This document shows, one piece after another, positions 25,269 through 33,618 of a stretch of DNA of 64,000 nucleotides; within the stretch, counting starts at the first letter, position 1, and every line of letters begins with the position of its first letter. A program made the translations under genes and the position numbers. The notes under the pieces were generated by a model. That model was not told the DNA's origin. It did not search any database and saw only the letters and a list, made by a program, of their open reading frames with translations. The DNA lies in assembly GCF_003121295.1 (NCBI RefSeq), contig NZ_PHNC01000031.1:622439-686438 (forward strand), read 5' to 3'. Source of the stretch: Streptomyces orinoci (GTDB lineage: Bacteria > Actinomycetota > Actinomycetes > Streptomycetales > Streptomycetaceae).

Positions 25269-26132
25269 ATGACCACGAGCGAGTCGAGCGGTTCCGTGGT
25301 ACGCCGCATACTTCTTGGCTCACAGCTCAGGAGGCTGCGCGAGTCACGGGGCATCACACGGGAAGCGGCCGGGTACTCGATCCGTGCGTCCGAATCGAAG
25401 ATCAGCCGTATGGAGCTGGGGCGGGTGAGCTTCAAGACGCGGGACGTGGAGGATCTGCTGACGCTCTACGGGATCACCGCCGAGTCCGAGCGCGAGGCGC
25501 TGCTCGGCCTGGCCCGGGAGGCCAACATCGCGGGCTGGTGGCACAGTTACGGCGACGTCCTGCCCAGCTGGTTCCAGACCTATGTGGGCCTGGAGGGCGC
25601 CGCCTCCCATATCGGCATCTATGAGGTGCAGTTCGTCCACGGCCTGCTGCAGACCGAGAACTACGCCCACGCCGTGGTGGTGCGCGGGCAGCCGGGGGCG
25701 GAGCAGGCGGAGATCGAACGCCGGGTCTCGCTGCGCATGGAGCGGCAGAAGCTGCTGTTCTCCGAGCGGGCGCCGGCCTTCCACGCGGTGCTGGACGAGG
25801 CCGCGCTGCACCGCCCCTATGGCGGGCCGGCGGTGATGCGCGGCCAGCTGCAGCATCTGATCGACCTGTCCGAGCAGCCCAATGTCACCCTCCAGGTGAT
25901 GCCCTTCGAACACGGCGGCCACTCGGGCGAGAGCGGCGCCTTCACGGTGCTGCGCTTCCCCGAGTCGGACCTGCCCGACGTGGTCTATGTGGAACAGCTC
26001 ACCGGGGCCCTCTACCTGGACAAGGCCGAGGAAGTGGCGCAGTACGAAAGGGCGATGGAGCGGCTGCGCACGGACAGCCTCAGCCCCCGGGACACCCGGG
26101 AACTCATCAACTCGCTGCTTCAACAAGCCTGA
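25269..26132 (+). CDS. XRE-family regulator with Scr1/DUF5753 domain
   Basis: A 287-aa regulator. Residues about 12-70 are an XRE helix-turn-helix (LGSQLRRLRESRGITREAAG, SESKISRMELGR). Residues about 100-280 are the DUF5753 (Scr1) domain with FVHGLLQTENYA, VLDEAALHRPYGG, VTLQVMPF and FTVLRFPE. The C-terminus has the YVEQLTGALYLD motif. This is the WhiJ/AbaA-ORF type, partnered with DUF397 proteins. The ATG at 25269 follows GGAAGG. Confidence 0.88.
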   Translation: MTTSESSGSVVRRILLGSQLRRLRESRGITREAAGYSIRASESKISRMELGRVSFKTRDVEDLLTLYGITAESEREALLGLAREANIAGWWHSYGDVLPSWFQTYVGLEGAASHIGIYEVQFVHGLLQTENYAHAVVVRGQPGAEQAEIERRVSLRMERQKLLFSERAPAFHAVLDEAALHRPYGGPAVMRGQLQHLIDLSEQPNVTLQVMPFEHGGHSGESGAFTVLRFPESDLPDVVYVEQLTGALYLDKAEEVAQYERAMERLRTDSLSPRDTRELINSLLQQA

Positions 26133-26215
26133 TACATAAGTACGATGACGGCCAGTCAGTAGGTCTGGACCCGTGCGGGCCGATGAGGTCCCGCACTCTC
26201 GGACAGGGATGGTGC

Positions 26216-27682
26216 ATGTCGTACTCCTCCTACTTCAGCGAGCTGGCCTGCCAGTACATCGACGGTGAGTGGCGTGCCGGGACCGGCTCTTGGGACATCG
26301 TGGACTTCAACCCCTATGACGGGGAGAAGCTCGCCTCCATCACCGTGGCCGGCGCCGAGGAGGTCGATCAGGCCTACCGCGCCGCCGAGCGGGCCCAGCG
26401 GGTGTGGGGACGCACCAACCCGTACACCAGGCGGCTGGTCTTCGAGCGGGCCATCCGCGTCATAGACGAGCGGGAGAAGGAGCTGGCCGAGGCCATCATG
26501 GCCGAGTGCGGCGGAACGGCCGTCAAGGCGGCCTTCGAGCTCCAGCTGTCCCGGGAGTTCCTGCGCGAGGCCATCCAGCTGGCGCTGCGCGCCGAGGGGC
26601 GGATCCTGCCCTCACCGGACGACACCAAGGAGAACCGGCTCTACCGGGTGCCGGTGGGCGTGGTCGGGGTGGTCAGCCCGTTCAACTTCCCCTTCCTGCT
26701 GTCCATGAAGCCGGTGGCCTCGGCGCTGGCGCTGGGCAACGCGGTGGTGCTCAAACCCCATCAGAACACTCCGGTTTGCGGTGGCACCCTGGTGGCCAAG
26801 GTGCTGGAGGAGGCGGGGCTGCCGGGCGGGGTGCTCAATGTGGTGGTGACCGATATCGCGGAGATCGGTGACGCGCTGATCGAGCACCCGGTGCCCAAGG
26901 TCATCTCCTTCACCGGCTCCGACAAGACCGGCCGTCATGTGGCCATGGTGGCCGCCCGGCACTTCAAGCGGACGGTGCTGGAACTGGGCGGCAACAGCGC
27001 GCTGGTGGTGCTGGACGACGCCGATGTGGACTACGCCGTGGACGCCGCGGTTTTCAGCCGTTTTATCCATCAGGGGCAGGCGTGTATGGCGGCCAACCGG
27101 CTGCTGGTGCACCGCTCCCTGGCGGCGGAGTTCACCGAGAAGTTCGTCGCCAGGGTCAAGGAGCTGCGGGTGGGCGACCCCACCGACCCGGACACCCAGA
27201 TCGGTCCGCTGATCAACGGCGGCCAGGCGGAGGCCATCACCGCCCTGGTGGACCAGGCCGTCGCCGAGGGCGCCACCGCACTGCTGCGCGGCAAGACGGT
27301 GGGCACCCTGGTGGAGCCCTCGGTGCTCACCGACCTGCCCGCCGACGCCGCCGCGCTCCGGCAGGAGATCTTCGGCCCGGTCGCGCTGATCATCCCCTTC
27401 GACGACGAGGAGGAGGCGCTGCGCATCACCAACGACACCCCCTTCGGCCTGAGCGGCTCGGTGCACACCGCCGACACGGAACGGGGCGTACGGTTCGCCA
27501 GGCGGGTGGACGCGGGGATGTTCCATGTCAACGACGGGACCATCCACGACGAGCCGATCGTGCCCTTCGGCGGGGAGAAGCACTCGGGGGTGGGGCGGCT
27601 GAACGGGGACGCCATGGTGGAGGCGTTCACCAGCTGCAAGTGGATCTCCATTCAGCACGGGCGGAGCAGATTCCCGTTCTGA
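26216..27682 (+). CDS. Aldehyde dehydrogenase (benzaldehyde/vanillin-type)
   Basis: A 488-aa NAD(P)-dependent oxidase of aldehydes to acids. It has PFNFPFLLSMKP, the cofactor loop SFTGSDKTGR, Glu in ELGGNSALVVL, and catalytic Cys in HQGQACMAANR. The closest remembered relatives are aromatic aldehyde dehydrogenases; the real substrate is unknown. It follows the XRE gene by 83 bp, and its own promoter probably lies in that gap. The ATG at 26216 follows AGGGA by 6 nt. Confidence 0.85.
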   Translation: MSYSSYFSELACQYIDGEWRAGTGSWDIVDFNPYDGEKLASITVAGAEEVDQAYRAAERAQRVWGRTNPYTRRLVFERAIRVIDEREKELAEAIMAECGGTAVKAAFELQLSREFLREAIQLALRAEGRILPSPDDTKENRLYRVPVGVVGVVSPFNFPFLLSMKPVASALALGNAVVLKPHQNTPVCGGTLVAKVLEEAGLPGGVLNVVVTDIAEIGDALIEHPVPKVISFTGSDKTGRHVAMVAARHFKRTVLELGGNSALVVLDDADVDYAVDAAVFSRFIHQGQACMAANRLLVHRSLAAEFTEKFVARVKELRVGDPTDPDTQIGPLINGGQAEAITALVDQAVAEGATALLRGKTVGTLVEPSVLTDLPADAAALRQEIFGPVALIIPFDDEEEALRITNDTPFGLSGSVHTADTERGVRFARRVDAGMFHVNDGTIHDEPIVPFGGEKHSGVGRLNGDAMVEAFTSCKWISIQHGRSRFPF

Positions 27683-27778
27683 TTCCCGTTCCGGTTCCGA
27701 TCTAGGACGTCAACTGGCCTAGTGGCCGCCTACCGTTGGACCGTCCCAAGCGACGTTATGTGACGAAAGGCGGACGCT

Positions 27779-28327
27779 ATGCCCACTCCCGTGATCGAGA
27801 AGGACGCCACCGATGAACGCGGCACCCTGCTCGCCTTTATCGACGGCCAGCGCGACGGCATCCGCAACGCGGTGTTCGGGCTGACCGAGGAGCAGGCGGC
27901 CTCCCGGCCGAGCGCCAGTGAGCTGTCGCTGTCCGGACTGCTGAAGCACGCGGTGGATGCCGAGGCGGGGTGGATCGCGCGGGCGAAGCGCAAGGAGCCG
28001 GAGGTGATCGACGAGGCCGCCATGGCCAGGTGGCGGGACAGCTTCCGGCTCACCGGGGACGAGACGGTGGCCGGGGTCCTGGCCCGCTGGGAGGAGGTCG
28101 CGGCGGAGACGGAGCGCTTTGTCCGCTCGGTGGCGAATCTGGAGGAGACCTTTGAACTGCCCCCGGTGCCCTGGATGCCGGAGAGCCGGACCGTCTCCAT
28201 CCGCTGGATGCTGCTGCACCTGGTGGAGGAGCTGGCCCGGCACGCGGGGCATGCGGATGTCATCCGGGAGTCGCTGGACGGCAAGAACGAGTACGAGCTG
28301 GCGCAGGAGGTGGCTGCCCAGGGCTAG
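27779..28327 (+). CDS. DinB-like (DUF664) protein
   Basis: A 182-aa four-helix-bundle protein of the DinB/YfiT superfamily, in which three His usually bind a metal; many members are thiol-dependent transferases using mycothiol. LLKHAVDAEAGW supplies one His and LHLVEELARHAGHADVIRE the C-terminal pair. The ATG follows GAAAGG. Function is unassigned. Confidence 0.82.
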   Translation: MPTPVIEKDATDERGTLLAFIDGQRDGIRNAVFGLTEEQAASRPSASELSLSGLLKHAVDAEAGWIARAKRKEPEVIDEAAMARWRDSFRLTGDETVAGVLARWEEVAAETERFVRSVANLEETFELPPVPWMPESRTVSIRWMLLHLVEELARHAGHADVIRESLDGKNEYELAQEVAAQG

Positions 28328-28333
28328 CGGCTC

Positions 28334-28351
28334 GCGCCCCTGACGGGGCGC
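28334..28351. terminator. Bidirectional terminator between DinB-like and glutamate decarboxylase genes
   Basis: GCGCCCC-TGAC-GGGGCGC, a 7-bp perfect stem with a 4-nt loop, lies midway between two convergent stop codons. Confidence 0.65.
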
Positions 28352-28364
28352 ACCGGCGCAGGCT

Positions 28365-29780
28365 CTAGTGGTGGAAGGCGGTATCCACCCGTTCCGGGCG
28401 GTCCAACGGCTCGTGCTGGCGCCGGAGTTCCGGCAGCAGTGAGGTCAGGTCGTCCATGAAGAGGTCGGCCAGATCGAGGGTGAAGCCATTGCGGCAGACG
28501 ATGCGCAGCACCGAGAGGTCCTCGCGGTTGGGCGGGAAGGAGTAGGCGGGCACCAGCCAGCCGCGTTCCCGCAGCCGCCGAGAGACATCGAAGACGCTGA
28601 AGTTGTCGATGCCCTTGGCCGTGGTGAAGGCGAACACCGGCAGCTCGTCGCCACGGGTCAGCAGCTCGAAGTCGCCCAGTTCGGCGATGCGTTGGGCGAG
28701 GGTGGTGGCCACCTCGCGAGCGGTCTGCTGGACGGCGCGATAGCCCTCCCGGCCCAGCCGCACAAAGGTGTAGTACTGGGCGGCCACTTGCGCGCCCGGA
28801 CGGGAGAAGTTGAGCGCGAAGGTGGGCATGTCACCGCCCAAGTAGTTGACGCGAAAGACCAGTTCCTCCGGAAGCGCCGCCCGGTCCCGCCACAGCGCCC
28901 AGCCCACCCCCGGATAGACCAGGCCGTATTTGTGCCCGGAGGTGTTGATGGAGGCCACCCGGGGGAGCCGGAAGTCCCACACCAGGTCCTCGTCCAGGAA
29001 GGGCGCGATCATCGCGCCGGAGGCGCCATCCACATGGACCGGGATGTCCAGGCCGGTGCGCTCCTGGAGCGCGTCCAGGGCGGCGCACACCTCGGCCACC
29101 GGCTCATAGGAACCGTCGAAGGTGGAACCCAGTACCGTCACCACCCCGATGGTGTTCTCGTCGCAGAGCTCGGCCGCCGCGCCCGGGTCCAGGTGGTAGC
29201 GCTCGCCCTCCATGGGCACCTGGCGGGCCTCCACCTCCCAGAAGTTGCAGAACTTCTCCCAGCAGACCTGGACATTGGCGCCCATCACCAGATTGGGGCG
29301 GGCGTCGGCGGAGGGGTAGCGGTCGGCGTTGGCCCGCGCCCAGCGCCGTTTGAGCGCCAGGCCGGCCAGCATGCACGCCTCGCTGGAGCCGGTGGTGGAA
29401 CAGCCCACGGCCGCCGCCGGATCGGGGGCGTTCCACAGGTCGGCGAGCATGGTGACGCAGCGCTGCTCCAGCTCGGCGGTGCGCGGGTACTCGTCCTTGT
29501 CGATGATGTTCTTGTCCCGGCACTCGGACATCAGCACCCCGGCCTGCGGCTCCATCCAGGTGGTGACGAAGGTGGCCAGGTTGAGCCGGGAGTTGCCGTC
29601 CAGCATCAGCTCGTCGTGTACGAACTGGTAGGCGGCGTGGGGAGTTATGGGCTTCTCGGGGAGGCAGTGGCGCGGCGGTGAGACGACCAGGTCGGCGACC
29701 GGGTCGGCCTCGCCGTAGAAGGGATTGAGGGAGTAGCCGCGTTTGGCGGACTGGTCGTGCATGCCCTTGTGCAGTGCCAT
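28365..29780 (-). CDS. gad: Glutamate decarboxylase
   Basis: A PLP enzyme converting glutamate to GABA and CO2 while consuming a proton. The 471-aa length is normal. The PLP lysine is K284 in NTSGHKYGLVYPGVGW. It also has CSTTGSSEACMLAGLALKRRW and PVHVDGASGA. The N-terminus reads PHAAYQFVHDELMLDGNSRL. No antiporter (gadC) is adjacent, so GABA metabolism is as likely as acid resistance. An unusual 23-bp palindrome lies 71 bp upstream. Confidence 0.92.
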   Translation of the reverse strand: MALHKGMHDQSAKRGYSLNPFYGEADPVADLVVSPPRHCLPEKPITPHAAYQFVHDELMLDGNSRLNLATFVTTWMEPQAGVLMSECRDKNIIDKDEYPRTAELEQRCVTMLADLWNAPDPAAAVGCSTTGSSEACMLAGLALKRRWARANADRYPSADARPNLVMGANVQVCWEKFCNFWEVEARQVPMEGERYHLDPGAAAELCDENTIGVVTVLGSTFDGSYEPVAEVCAALDALQERTGLDIPVHVDGASGAMIAPFLDEDLVWDFRLPRVASINTSGHKYGLVYPGVGWALWRDRAALPEELVFRVNYLGGDMPTFALNFSRPGAQVAAQYYTFVRLGREGYRAVQQTAREVATTLAQRIAELGDFELLTRGDELPVFAFTTAKGIDNFSVFDVSRRLRERGWLVPAYSFPPNREDLSVLRIVCRNGFTLDLADLFMDDLTSLLPELRRQHEPLDRPERVDTAFHH

Positions 29781-29851
29781 GCAGGGTTGCCTACCACGCG
29801 AGTGGGGCTCGCATGCCGGGCATCCTGGCGGCCTTTCCTGGGGCAGACCGT

Positions 29852-29874
29852 TCCTGGTACCGGGGGTACCAGGA
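29852..29874. promoter_or_regulatory. 23-bp palindrome between ybjQ-like and gad genes
   Basis: TCCTGGTACC-GGG-GGTACCAGGA has perfect 10-bp arms. It lies 71 bp before the gad start and 45 bp after the stop of the ybjQ-like gene, same strand. It may be a terminator of the upstream gene (no U-tract follows) or an operator for gad. Confidence 0.5.
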
Positions 29875-29919
29875 CGCTCTGGTGTGCCGGCTGACGGCGT
29901 TCCGATTGCCGGCGTTCGG

Positions 29920-30285
29920 CTACTGCTGAGGGGAGATCACCACGGCCGTGCCATAGGCACAGACCTCGGTACCGACGTCCGCCGCCTCGGTGACGTCGAA
30001 ACGGAACGCCAGCACCGCGTTGGCGCCGCGCGCCCGCGCCTGCTCCACCAGACGCTCCATGGCCTGGTTGCGGGTCTGCACCAGGGTCTTGGTCAGGCCC
30101 TTGAGCTCGCCGCCGATCATCGACTTCAGCCCGGCGCCGATCTGGCTGCCGATGTTCCGCGAGCGCACGGTGAGGCCGAAGACCTCGCCCAGCACCCGGT
30201 CCACCCGGTAGCCCGGAATGTCATTGGTGGTGACCACCAGCACATCGCTCTGTGTCTGGCCGCTGCCGAAATCCTCGATGCCCAT
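29920..30285 (-). CDS. YbjQ/DUF74 family protein
   Basis: A 121-aa member of the UPF0145/YbjQ family. It has VLVVTTNDIPGYRVDRVLGE, VRSRNIGSQIGAGLKSMIGGEL, and ANAVLAFRFDVTE followed by CAYGTAVVI. These proteins form pentameric rings and are sometimes called heavy-metal-binding; function is unproven. The ATG at 30285 follows AAGGTGG; a GTG at 30294 overlaps that site and is less likely. Confidence 0.82.
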   Translation of the reverse strand: MGIEDFGSGQTQSDVLVVTTNDIPGYRVDRVLGEVFGLTVRSRNIGSQIGAGLKSMIGGELKGLTKTLVQTRNQAMERLVEQARARGANAVLAFRFDVTEAADVGTEVCAYGTAVVISPQQ

Positions 30286-30393
30286 TACATCCACCTTCGT
30301 CGTGCGGTATGCCGTTCGAGGATCCTGACGCAGGCCGGGGCGGCCTGGTTGCCCCGCCGTGCCGAGGCCCTGCCGGCACCCCGCCGGCCAGCA

Positions 30394-30419
30394 GGAACGC
30401 GGGCCGTACCGAGGGCGTT
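30394..30419 (+). promoter_or_regulatory. Possible ECF-type (SigR-like) promoter for the DedA gene
   Basis: GGAAC and GTT are separated by 18 bp, close to the SigR pattern GGAAT-N18-GTT. It lies about 100 bp before the DedA start. A TTATAC overlapping the right end could alternatively be a housekeeping -10. Confidence 0.3.
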
Positions 30420-30516
30420 ATACCTTGGGAACAACTTGGGGCCGCAGACCCCGCCCCCAGCCTGTGCCCCGGGCCTCGCACGAGCCGGTGCCCCTGACCC
30501 AGGAGCCCTTTCCTTG

Positions 30517-31224
30517 ATGACGACCCTCGCGGCCGGCCCGACGCAGTGGCTGGACTCGGACTACCTGATCAACCAGTTCGGACTGTTCGGTGTGCTGGCC
30601 ATCGTCTTCGCCGAGTCCGGCCTGCTGATCGGTTTCTGTCTGCCCGGTGACTCGCTGCTGTTCACCACCGGCCTGCTGGTCACCACGGGCAAGCTCAGCG
30701 GCTATCCGCTGTGGGCGGTGTGCGCCCTGGTGGCGCTGGCGGCCGTGCTGGGCGACCAGGCGGGCTATCTGTTCGGGCGCAAGGTGGGGCCGTCGCTGTT
30801 CCGGCGCCCGGACTCCCGGCTCTTCAAGCAGGAGAATGTCGAGAAGGCGCACGAGTTCTTCGAGAAGTACGGACCGAAGTCGCTGGTGCTGGCCCGCTTT
30901 GTGCCGATCGTCCGGACCTTCACCCCGATCATCGCGGGCGTGAGCCGGATGAGCTACCGCTCCTTCCTGATCTTCAACATCATCGGCGGCACCCTGTGGG
31001 GCTGCGGCGTGACCCTGCTCGGGGCGGCGCTGGGCAATGTGGAGTTCGTACGCAAGAACATCGAGCTGATGCTGGTGGCGATCGTGCTGGTCTCGGTCGT
31101 CCCGGTGGGCATCGAGGTGCTGCGGGCCCGGGGCAAGGCGAAGAAGGCCCCGCCGGTCGCCACCGGGCACCAGGAGGGCGTGCCGCAGCAGCGGATGCCG
31201 CGCGGCCGTCATGCCCGTCGCTGA
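30517..31224 (+). CDS. DedA-family membrane protein
   Basis: A 235-aa inner-membrane protein with 4-6 hydrophobic segments. The DedA signature is ESGLLIGFCLPGDSLL, followed by GDQAGYLFGRKVG and FVPIVRTFTPIIAGVSRM. DedA proteins are lipid scramblase/undecaprenyl-phosphate translocase relatives that support envelope integrity. The C-terminal 35 residues are Lys/Arg-rich and cytoplasmic. The ATG at 30517 lies 11 nt after AGGAG. Confidence 0.88.
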   Translation: MTTLAAGPTQWLDSDYLINQFGLFGVLAIVFAESGLLIGFCLPGDSLLFTTGLLVTTGKLSGYPLWAVCALVALAAVLGDQAGYLFGRKVGPSLFRRPDSRLFKQENVEKAHEFFEKYGPKSLVLARFVPIVRTFTPIIAGVSRMSYRSFLIFNIIGGTLWGCGVTLLGAALGNVEFVRKNIELMLVAIVLVSVVPVGIEVLRARGKAKKAPPVATGHQEGVPQQRMPRGRHARR

Positions 31225-31305
31225 CGACTCAGCAGCTATGTGACGTCACAGGAGTTAACCCAATTAACACCCGCCCCCGCTGGGCACTCGAACTCCTGAT
31301 CAGGC

Positions 31306-32994
31306 ATGGTTGTCCTGGCAGGAGCACGGTCAGGGAGCGGCGAGGTGGCGGAAGGACAGCGGGGCACAGGGCCTTCGACGGCTGGTGACGGCGGCGAGGA
31401 CCGCAAACCGCAATCCGACGAGGCGCACAGCGCGTTCACCCCGCCCCTGGGCGTACCGCTGCCGCCGCCGCCCGAGGACGAGCACCCGACCTCGGAGTTC
31501 GCCATCCCGCAGGGCGTCGCGGAGCCCACCGAGAAGCGCGAGGGCTCGGCCTTCGCCACCCCGGCCGGGGTGCAGCCGCCCGCCTACACCCCGCCCAGCG
31601 GCATACCCCGGGTCAGCCTGGCCAAGGAGGCGCCCTGGCAGGACCGGATGCGCACCATGCTGCGGATGCCGGTGGGGGAGCGGCCGGTGCCGGAGCGGGC
31701 GGAGAAGGAGGGCGAGCCCGGCCCTCCCGTACCGCGCGTACTGGACCTGACCCTGCGCATCGGCGAGCTGCTGCTGGCCGGCGGCGAGGGCGCCGAGGAC
31801 GTCGAGGCGGCCATGTTCGGCGTGGGGCACGCCTATGGCCTGGGCCGCTGCGAGCCCAATGTCACCTTCACCCTGCTGAGCGTCAGCTACCAGCCCTCGG
31901 TGGTGGACCCGCCGGTCACCGCCAGCCGTACCGTGCGCCGGCGCGGCACCGACTACACCCGGCTGTCGGCGGTCTTCCGGCTGGTGCATGACATCACCAC
32001 GCAGGGGCTGACCCTGGAGGAGGCGTACCGCCGGCTCGCCGAGATCCGCCGCAACCGGCACCCCTACCCGGGCTGGGGCCTGACCGCGGCCGCCGGACTG
32101 CTGGCCGGCGCGGCCAGCATGCTGGTCGGCGGCGGGGCACTGGTCTTCGCGGCGGCGGCCATGGGCGCGGTGCTGGGCGACCGGCTGGCCTGGCTGGCCT
32201 CCGGGCGGGGGCTGCCGGAGTTCTACCAGTTCGTGGTGGCGGCCATGCCGCCCGCGGCGATGGGCGTGGCGATCAGCGCCAGCCATGCCGGGGTACAGGC
32301 CTCCGCGGTGATCACCGGCGGACTGTTCGCCCTGATCCCCGGGCGGGCCCTGGTGGCCGGCGTCCAGGACGGACTGACCGGCTTCTACATCACCGCCGCC
32401 GCCCGGCTGCTGGAGGTCGGCTATCTGATCGTGGGCATCGTCTGCGGAGTGCTGATGGTGCTCTACGGCGGTGTGCACATCGGCGGCAAGACGCTCAACC
32501 CGGAGGCGGCGCTGCAGCACCGGGAACGGCCGCTGATCCAGATCATCGCGGCCGTCCTGCTGTGCCTGTCCTTCGCCGTACTGCTCCAGCAGGAACGTCA
32601 CACCCTGCTGATCGCGGCGCTCAACGGCGGGGTGGCCTGGGTGGTCTACGGGGCGCTGGCGGACACCGCCCATCTGGACCCGGTGCCCGCCACGGCCATC
32701 GCCGCCGGGCTGGTGGGCCTGTTCGGGCAGCTGCTCTCGCGCTATCAGCACAGCTCGGCGCTGCCCTATGTGACGGCGGCCATCGGACCGCTGCTGCCCG
32801 GCAGCGCGGTCTACTTCGCGCTGCTCAACTTCGCCCAGAACAATCTGGACGTCGGCATGGCCAGCCTGACCAAGGCGGCCGCGCTGGCGCTGGCCATCGC
32901 CATCGGGGTCAATCTGGGCGCGGAGATGGCCCGGATGTTCCTGCGGGCGCCGGGTACGGCCCGGCGCGCCGCCAAGCGGACGCGCGGCTTCTGA
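31306..32994 (+). CDS. ThrE-like threonine/serine exporter with disordered N-terminus
   Basis: A 562-aa membrane protein. Residues 1-130 are Pro-rich and contain four spaced copies of an aromatic-x-x-P-x-G-V/I motif (FTPPLGV, FAIPQGV, FATPAGV, YTPPSGI). Residues about 140-270 are the cytoplasmic ThrE N-domain (LDLTLRIGELLLAGGEGAEDVEAAM). Ten or so transmembrane helices follow, covering the ThrE and ThrE_2 halves in one chain. The family exports threonine/serine in corynebacteria; substrate here is inferred. The start is uncertain because no strong ribosome binding site precedes 31306. Confidence 0.82.
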   Translation: MVVLAGARSGSGEVAEGQRGTGPSTAGDGGEDRKPQSDEAHSAFTPPLGVPLPPPPEDEHPTSEFAIPQGVAEPTEKREGSAFATPAGVQPPAYTPPSGIPRVSLAKEAPWQDRMRTMLRMPVGERPVPERAEKEGEPGPPVPRVLDLTLRIGELLLAGGEGAEDVEAAMFGVGHAYGLGRCEPNVTFTLLSVSYQPSVVDPPVTASRTVRRRGTDYTRLSAVFRLVHDITTQGLTLEEAYRRLAEIRRNRHPYPGWGLTAAAGLLAGAASMLVGGGALVFAAAAMGAVLGDRLAWLASGRGLPEFYQFVVAAMPPAAMGVAISASHAGVQASAVITGGLFALIPGRALVAGVQDGLTGFYITAAARLLEVGYLIVGIVCGVLMVLYGGVHIGGKTLNPEAALQHRERPLIQIIAAVLLCLSFAVLLQQERHTLLIAALNGGVAWVVYGALADTAHLDPVPATAIAAGLVGLFGQLLSRYQHSSALPYVTAAIGPLLPGSAVYFALLNFAQNNLDVGMASLTKAAALALAIAIGVNLGAEMARMFLRAPGTARRAAKRTRGF

Positions 32995-33028
32995 GCCCTG
33001 GCAGGCCCGAAGCCGCGCCTCAGGGCGC

Positions 33029-33526
33029 TCAGTGGTGCGAGCCGCCCGCGGCCTCCAGGCGCTTGTACGAGGCCTCGATCTCGGCCTCGGCCTCGGCGCG
33101 GCCGACCCACTCGGCACCCTCGACGGACTTGCCGGGCTCCAGGTCCTTGTAGACCTCGAAGAAGTGCTGGATCTCCAGGCGGTCGAACTCGGAGACATGG
33201 TGGATGTCGCGCAGGTGCTCCACCCGGGGGTCGTTCGCCGGGACGCAGAGCAGCTTGTCGTCGCCGCCGGCCTCGTCCGTCATCCGGAACATGCCGACCG
33301 CGCGGCACTTGATCAGGCAGCCCGGGAAGGTGGGCTCGTCCAGGATGACCAGCGCGTCCAGCGGGTCACCGTCCTCGCCGAGGGTGTTCTCGACGAAGCC
33401 GTAGTCGGCCGGGTAGCTGGTCGAGGTGAAGAGACGGCGGTCCAGACGGATGCGACCGGTCTCGTGGTCCACCTCGTACTTGTTCCGCGAACCCTTCGGG
33501 ATCTCGATGGTGACGTCGAACTCCAC
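33029..33526 (-). CDS. ppa: Inorganic pyrophosphatase (family I)
   Basis: It hydrolyses PPi to phosphate, pulling biosynthetic reactions forward. The 165-aa protein has KGSRNKYEVDHETGRIRLDR, YPADYGFVENTL and the metal site GDPLDALVI. The GTG at 33526 follows GGAGGAG by 6 nt and gives the conserved start VEFDVTIEIPKGS; the upstream in-frame ATG at 33550 lacks such a site. It is divergent from the PBP4 gene. Confidence 0.95.
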   Translation of the reverse strand: MEFDVTIEIPKGSRNKYEVDHETGRIRLDRRLFTSTSYPADYGFVENTLGEDGDPLDALVILDEPTFPGCLIKCRAVGMFRMTDEAGGDDKLLCVPANDPRVEHLRDIHHVSEFDRLEIQHFFEVYKDLEPGKSVEGAEWVGRAEAEAEIEASYKRLEAAGGSHH

Positions 33527-33618
33527 GGGTGGCTCCTCCATGATCAACACATACGTCTGGTGATGCAGTGATTAAGTGTCTCCCACGCGGCGGCGTGGTG
33601 GCGAAAGGGGCTGGTCTC

